This document shows positions 21,027-25,116 of a DNA stretch of 25,116 nucleotides, in pieces; position 1 is the first letter of the stretch; each line of letters begins with the position of its first letter. A program made the position numbers and the translations under genes. Under the pieces are notes generated by a model that saw nothing but the letters and a program-made list of their open reading frames with translations, did no database searches and was not told the origin of the DNA. This DNA comes from a virus: the IMG/VR virus record IMGVR_UViG_3300022858_000343, positions 1 through 25,116 of that record. One strand, written 5' to 3'.

Positions 21027-21502
21027 GCAACGGCGTTGACGAATACATGGATTCATTGGACAAGGAACATACACCATCAACTGTTCCAGACCAAGGATTT
21101 GCAACGTATCCAGATTCAAAGTATCAAGTAAGACTGGATGCAATACGTATGCAGAAATCGAAAGCAAAAGAAAAAGTTCAGTGTGTTATGGAGTTTGAGA
21201 TTCTAACTGGTTCTTTGGCATTCAGAACAATTTACAAATACTCCAACATGGAAACAGTACAGAATCTCGATTACCTGACAAGAGACCTTCGGACACTGGG
21301 TATTCCAGTTGATTTCAAATGGAGCACAGTAGAGACGTTGTTTGCGCCACTACTTGATAGCTATTTTGAAATTGAACTCAAGACAAAAACAGACGCGGGT
21401 GGTAGGGAGTTCCAAAACTGTTTTATCTTGAAGAAGCTGGAGAGAGACAGTGTTCTTCTTGGTGGAGCAATAAAAGAACCAGAGGATGACATACCGTTCT
21501 AA
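21023..21502 (+). CDS. SSB/DUF669-like single-strand DNA-binding protein
   Basis: A 159-aa protein with an OB-like beta-strand core (SKYQVRLDAIRMQKSKAKEKV; FRTIYKYSN; YFEIELKTKTDAGGREFQNCFILKKL) and an acidic tip ending EPEDDIPF, the form used by single-strand binding proteins to recruit partners. It follows the Sak4-like ATPase, the usual place of DUF669-family proteins. Its ATG overlaps the previous stop. It should coat ssDNA during replication and annealing. Confidence 0.8.
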   Translation: MSNGVDEYMDSLDKEHTPSTVPDQGFATYPDSKYQVRLDAIRMQKSKAKEKVQCVMEFEILTGSLAFRTIYKYSNMETVQNLDYLTRDLRTLGIPVDFKWSTVETLFAPLLDSYFEIELKTKTDAGGREFQNCFILKKLERDSVLLGGAIKEPEDDIPF

Positions 21503-21508
21503 CGCTTC

Positions 21509-21575
21509 TGGATGGGACAACGCCCTGGTGCGCTCCTCCTCCGGGTGTACACGGGAAGGCACGTTGTCCCATCCA
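21509..21575. repeat. Perfect 14-bp inverted repeat before the primase-helicase
   Basis: TGGATGGGACAACG (21509-21522) and CGTTGTCCCATCCA (21562-21575) are exact complements with a 39-nt GC-rich loop, between the SSB-like stop and the primase-helicase ribosome site. CC (523-524) with GG (558-559) may extend the stem around a bulge, and the loop contains the palindrome GTGTACAC. No U tract follows, so it is not an ordinary terminator. It could be an RNA structure or a DNA site. Confidence 0.9.
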
Positions 21576-21607
21576 AACCTTTTACCACAGATGATCTGGA
21601 GATAAAC

Positions 21608-24373
21608 ATGAAGTGGAAAAGTTTTTATAAACAGTATTTTGATAATATAAAAGAAGGCGTTAGCAAGCAAAACGTAGTCTGCCCATTCCACGAAGATAAA
21701 GACCCAAGCATGTCACTTGATTTTGAGACGGGGTTGTTCTATTGTCATGGATGTGGAAAGGGTGGCGATGTCTTTTCTTTCCATATGCTTTGGCACCAGT
21801 GTTCATTTACTGTTGCAAAGAATGCGATTATGGGAAACGAACAGGTAGATGTCTTGTCTCAAACAGAAGTTGATGTTGCACACCTTAAATTGGTTGCATC
21901 TGGTGAACTACAAAAGATGCTTCTAATAAAACGTGGTTGGACACTGGACATTATAAAGCAATTAAAATTAGGTTGGTCTAACGAAAGAGTTTTCATTCCG
22001 ATATACAATAAAGATGGAAAACTTTGTAACATAAGGAAGTATGATGCACTTCACAAATCAAAGAATAAATTCAAGGGTGTCAAGGGTTACAACACTCTAA
22101 GGATATGGCCAGAGGAAGCGTTGGATTTAGAGCAGGTTATTTTCTTCGCTGGAGAACCGGACACAATACTTGCAAGGCAGATGGGACTGAACGGTGTAAC
22201 CTTTTGTGGAGGTGAAGGCTCATTTAAAGCAAGTCTTTTACCATTACTTGCGGGAAAGAAGGTTTATATAGTATATGATGTTGATACTGTTGGACAAAAT
22301 GCGGGAAGACAACTTGCTGAAAAAGCAACAGAACACGCGACCGAGTGTTATCTGTGTCACCTTCCAGCTTCTGTCCTTCCAGCTAACGGAGATTTTACAG
22401 ACCTGTTCCATTATTGTGTTGATAATGACAAACAATTTACAGAAGAATGGGGTAAGGTTGTTTCCGCTGCTGAAAAGATAGAGATAAAGGAAAAAGAAAA
22501 AGAAATAGAACACAAAAATGTTGATTTCTATGCCGCTGTACAAGAGAAGTATTTCAACAAGAACATTGCAATGGAAGCAATTGCAATAGGGAAAAACTTT
22601 TCACCATTTTTTGCACCCAAGCACCTAAAGATAACTTGTTCTTTCGCTAAGGGCGATTCATGCAAGGCTTGCAAAATGTTTGCAACTGGCGGTGAGATGG
22701 ACGTTGAAGTAGATGATGAGAATGCACTCGACCTTATAAAGTGTACCTCTGGTGAGCAACGTGGCAAAATAAAAAGTCTGGTTGGAATTGTAAACTGCAA
22801 CCAATTTGAATTGGAAGTTAAGACACAAACGATAGAGGAAGTTTTCATATCACCAGTGATTGATTCGGAAAGGATTGATAGACAGTTTGTTGTCAGAAAA
22901 ATATACGTAAAGGGACACAATCTACAGCTTAATAAAACATACAGGTTCTCTGGAAAAACAATAGCAGACGCCAAGACACAAGAGGCAACGCATTTATTTA
23001 ACGAAGCGGTTCCAGAACTAACAGACTTGGATAAGTTTAAATTAAGCGAAGAAGAAATAGGGTTGTTAAAGATTTTTAATCCAAAGGAAGTTGGGGTCGA
23101 TGGAATAGAAAAACAAGTAGCTTCTATTTGCCGTGACATTTCCTATAACATACCAGAAATTATTGTTGGACGAGAGAACTTAATGTTCTCATACGACCTT
23201 ACGTTTCACAGTGTACTACGGTTTAAGTTTCTGGGTTCGAGGGTTGAAAAGGGGTGGGTAGAAATGCTTGCTTTAGGTGATACAAGAACTGGAAAGACTA
23301 AGGTTGCTGTAAAAATGTGTAGGCACTATCGTGTTGGTGAATACATTACCCTTGAGTCGGCAACACTTCCCGGTCTTGTTGGTGGTATATCTCAGGTAGG
23401 CAGGGAGGTTGCGTTTGCATGGGGAGTGTTACCTATTAACGATGGACGACTGGTAGTTCTTGATGAAGTGAACGGACTCGATGCCAGAGACATTGGGAAC
23501 TTGTCTTCTATTCGTGACAACGGTATAGCAGAAAGAACTGTTGTTGGTTCTACCAGAAAAACATCTGCAAGAGTTAGGCTCATATGGATTTCTAATCCAC
23601 GTTCTGCCAATCTTAGAATAGCACACTATTCATCTGGTATCGAATCAATAAAAGAATTGATGGGAAGGCCAGAAGACATAGCAAGACTTGACCTTGCCAT
23701 TATAGTTGCAAAGGAAGATGTTGCAGTAGAAAAGATAAACCAACTGGGACACAGGAAGCCAGAGCATAAATACACATCAGACTTGTGCAATAAATGTTTA
23801 ATGTGGGCATGGTCACGAAAAGAAGATGATGTATTTTTTACACCAGAAGCAGAAAGGCTGATACTTAGAGAAGCAATATCTTTAAGTGAAAAATATTCTG
23901 ATAGTATTCCGTTAGTACAAGGTAGTGTTCAGAGAATTAAGCTGGCGAAGTTGGCAACAGCTTTAGCATGTAGATTGTTTTCGACAAACGATGGATTGAA
24001 GGTTACGGTAAAAGAAGAACACGTACAATATATAGTTAAGTTTTTGCAAGAAACATACGACTCGGCATACTTTGGATACAACGATTATAGTTTCAGCAAG
24101 AAAGAAGAAAGCACTTTAACTGGAACAGATGAAATAAGACAAGCAATAGAAAATTTGGGAGATTCATCAATGTTTGTAAGGAAGATGTTGAACTCAAACC
24201 AGATATTGTTTGACGATCTCGTTGACTTCACTGGTTGTAATCGTGAGTTTGTAAAGGAACTTCGTGCATTGATGGTGTCAAACAATTGTCTTGAAAGAAA
24301 GAAATCTTTTTATTATAAAACAAAAGAATTTACCAAGATGTTAAAAGAAATGCAAGGGAGAAATAAACAATGA
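21608..24373 (+). CDS. CHC2-TOPRIM primase fused to an MCM-like helicase
   Basis: A 921-aa replication protein. The start at 21608 (MKWKSFYKQYF) has GGAGA upstream. Domains in order: CHC2 zinc finger (C25-PFH28, C46-HGC49); primase core with TOPRIM (AGEPD, E183; YDVDTVG, D224/D226); a Cys-rich segment (C344, C352, C355) and OB-like region (about 425-465); an AAA+ module with Walker A GDTRTGKT (557-564), a PGLVGGI segment (588-594), Walker B VVLDE (616-620), sensor N663, and 'GRPEDIARLDLAII' (686-699) like the MCM arginine-finger region; then a C-terminal winged-helix-like end. The AAA+ part matches MCM, not DnaB. It would prime and unwind in one polypeptide. Confidence 0.85.
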   Translation: MKWKSFYKQYFDNIKEGVSKQNVVCPFHEDKDPSMSLDFETGLFYCHGCGKGGDVFSFHMLWHQCSFTVAKNAIMGNEQVDVLSQTEVDVAHLKLVASGELQKMLLIKRGWTLDIIKQLKLGWSNERVFIPIYNKDGKLCNIRKYDALHKSKNKFKGVKGYNTLRIWPEEALDLEQVIFFAGEPDTILARQMGLNGVTFCGGEGSFKASLLPLLAGKKVYIVYDVDTVGQNAGRQLAEKATEHATECYLCHLPASVLPANGDFTDLFHYCVDNDKQFTEEWGKVVSAAEKIEIKEKEKEIEHKNVDFYAAVQEKYFNKNIAMEAIAIGKNFSPFFAPKHLKITCSFAKGDSCKACKMFATGGEMDVEVDDENALDLIKCTSGEQRGKIKSLVGIVNCNQFELEVKTQTIEEVFISPVIDSERIDRQFVVRKIYVKGHNLQLNKTYRFSGKTIADAKTQEATHLFNEAVPELTDLDKFKLSEEEIGLLKIFNPKEVGVDGIEKQVASICRDISYNIPEIIVGRENLMFSYDLTFHSVLRFKFLGSRVEKGWVEMLALGDTRTGKTKVAVKMCRHYRVGEYITLESATLPGLVGGISQVGREVAFAWGVLPINDGRLVVLDEVNGLDARDIGNLSSIRDNGIAERTVVGSTRKTSARVRLIWISNPRSANLRIAHYSSGIESIKELMGRPEDIARLDLAIIVAKEDVAVEKINQLGHRKPEHKYTSDLCNKCLMWAWSRKEDDVFFTPEAERLILREAISLSEKYSDSIPLVQGSVQRIKLAKLATALACRLFSTNDGLKVTVKEEHVQYIVKFLQETYDSAYFGYNDYSFSKKEESTLTGTDEIRQAIENLGDSSMFVRKMLNSNQILFDDLVDFTGCNREFVKELRALMVSNNCLERKKSFYYKTKEFTKMLKEMQGRNKQ

Positions 24374-24639
24374 AAAGAAGAAAAGAGCCAGTGTTTTGGA
24401 AAGATGCTGAGTGTCCACATTGTGGAAACTTTGATTATGGTGTAGAATTTTTCTACACTCCCGATCTTTTGACACATTTAGTACAAAGAAAGTGTCATCA
24501 GTGTGGTAAAAAGTTTGATGTAACCGCAGACATAAAAACAAAATTAAGAATAAATATGTGTTTAAGGTTAGCAAAAGAGAACGATGATTTACTTGCTAAG
24601 ATTATGGTAAACAATAAAATATTGGGAGTGCACGAATGA
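24370..24639 (+). CDS. Zinc-ribbon protein, 89 aa
   Basis: The ATG overlaps the primase-helicase stop (ATGA). 'ECPHCGNFDYG' (C15, C18) and 'KCHQCGKKFDV' (C42, C45) are two CxxC pairs about 23 residues apart, a zinc-ribbon layout. The rest is helical (KTKLRINMCLRLAKENDDLLAKIMVNN). It ends overlapping the next gene. A role as a small nucleic-acid-binding partner of the primase is possible from position only. Confidence 0.75.
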   Translation: MKRRKEPVFWKDAECPHCGNFDYGVEFFYTPDLLTHLVQRKCHQCGKKFDVTADIKTKLRINMCLRLAKENDDLLAKIMVNNKILGVHE

Positions 24640-25022
24640 TTGAAATGACACACAGAGAACTATTCAATGCGCTAAAGATTGACGGTGAGATTTGGCACGA
24701 GTTTGTTTTAGACCCAAAGATAGATATGAGTTATGCCGTCTTAATACGATGTGAATGTGGAGCAATGATGAAATATGGTGATTGGTATTTAAACAAAGCT
24801 CACCATTTTATTGATTTTGAAACCAACGAAGGCATGATGTGGATACTAAATCATGCAAAGAAATATGATTGGTTTAAAAGATTTGTGTCCAGCTATATTG
24901 GAATGTACCACAATCGGAGGATATATATTGATACCGAACAGCTATCTCCTGTCAATGTAATGGAAAAAATAAAAGAGTTTTTTGAATTAGAGGGAAGTTC
25001 AAACACTAACATTAACAGATAA
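24636..25022 (+). CDS. Hypothetical protein, 128 aa
   Basis: Not recognised. Coupled to the previous gene by ATGA (MIEMTHRELFNALKIDGEIW). A single CEC (IRCECGAMMKYGDWYL) lies in the middle, then 'KAHHFIDFETNEGMMWILNHAKKYDWFKRF', 'SYIGMYHNRRIYI' and a helical acidic end (MEKIKEFFELEGSS). It is composed much like a soluble enzyme or adaptor of early infection, without a motif I can name. Confidence 0.65.
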   Translation: MIEMTHRELFNALKIDGEIWHEFVLDPKIDMSYAVLIRCECGAMMKYGDWYLNKAHHFIDFETNEGMMWILNHAKKYDWFKRFVSSYIGMYHNRRIYIDTEQLSPVNVMEKIKEFFELEGSSNTNINR

Positions 25023-25045
25023 CCAGAACTACTGGAGGTGATGGG

Positions 25046-25116
25046 ATGAAATTAGATAAGAATAAGTCAATTTTTTGTTGGCTACCGTCTCTTATGTCGA
25101 TTAAATACAAAAAGGG
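25046..25116 (+). CDS. Start of a gene running off the window (unknown)
   Basis: ATG at 25046 follows GGAGGTG at seven to eight bases (the ATG at 25041 is too close) and reads MKLDKNKSIFCWLPSLMSIK without a stop to the window end. It lies 23 nt after the previous stop and so continues the replication operon. Too short to classify. Confidence 0.55.
   Translation, partial: MKLDKNKSIFCWLPSLMSIKYKK

Noticed and set aside
21509-21575. tRNA-like reading of the inverted repeat
   Set aside because: The stem is continuous for 14 bp with no D-, anticodon- or T-arm pattern, so it is not a tRNA.
22528-23139. 203-aa minus-strand frame inside the primase-helicase
   Set aside because: It is antisense to clear TOPRIM/MCM coding sequence, has no ribosome site, and is Ser/Thr-rich as antisense frames often are.

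Overview
This window is part of the genome of a tailed double-stranded DNA virus (Caudoviricetes-like, HK97-type head genes), or less likely an integrated copy. It holds a small and a large terminase, a portal, a scaffold, a major capsid protein, a connector-like protein and a tail-tip protein on one strand, and a complete replication/recombination module on the other. No integrase, repressor, lysis gene, tRNA or CRISPR array is visible. The DNA is AT-rich and densely coded, with strong GGAGG-type ribosome sites and many ATGA/TAATG stop-start overlaps. The host cannot be named. The promoters read well as bacterial sigma70-like sites, but the helicase core of the replication protein is MCM-like, a family typical of archaea and also found in some bacterial mobile elements.

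Layout. Positions 1-10381 (minus strand) form one late, structural operon read leftwards: terS - terL - portal - 43-aa Gly/Arg-rich protein - FmdB-like zinc ribbon - scaffold - major capsid - two tandem 146-aa paralogues (probable decoration proteins) - zinc ribbon - glycosyltransferase - 94-aa unknown - methyltransferase - connector-like protein - tail-tip (collar) protein - start of another gene. A well-formed promoter lies just upstream of terS (10406-10434). Positions 10382-10834 are the divergent control region. Positions 10835-11529 hold two small rightward genes closed by a clear rho-independent terminator.

Positions 11530-12481 are a gene-free stretch of about 950 bp that contains short iterated and inverted repeats, a 71-nt poly(A) tract, two pairs of direct repeats and a probable promoter. 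It is the best candidate for an origin or master control region.

Positions 12482-25116 (plus strand) are the early/replication operon. Small, often Cys-rich unknown proteins come first, then a SNF2-type helicase, a radical SAM protein, a Cas4/RecB-like nuclease, an HExxH metalloprotein, a Sak4-like RecA-fold ATPase, a small protein resembling the N-terminal part of that ATPase, a DUF669/SSB-like protein and a 921-aa CHC2-TOPRIM-MCM-like primase-helicase.

How the parts fit. The right arm supplies primer synthesis and unwinding (primase-MCM), ssDNA coating (SSB-like), annealing recombination (Sak4-like), end processing (nuclease) and remodelling (SNF2). The left arm packages DNA and builds the capsid, and carries two modification enzymes that may decorate virion proteins or another target. 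The most notable items are the CHC2-TOPRIM-MCM fusion, a perfect 14-bp inverted repeat just upstream of it, the poly(A)/repeat region, the radical SAM gene, and the possible truncated duplicate of the Sak4 P-loop region.
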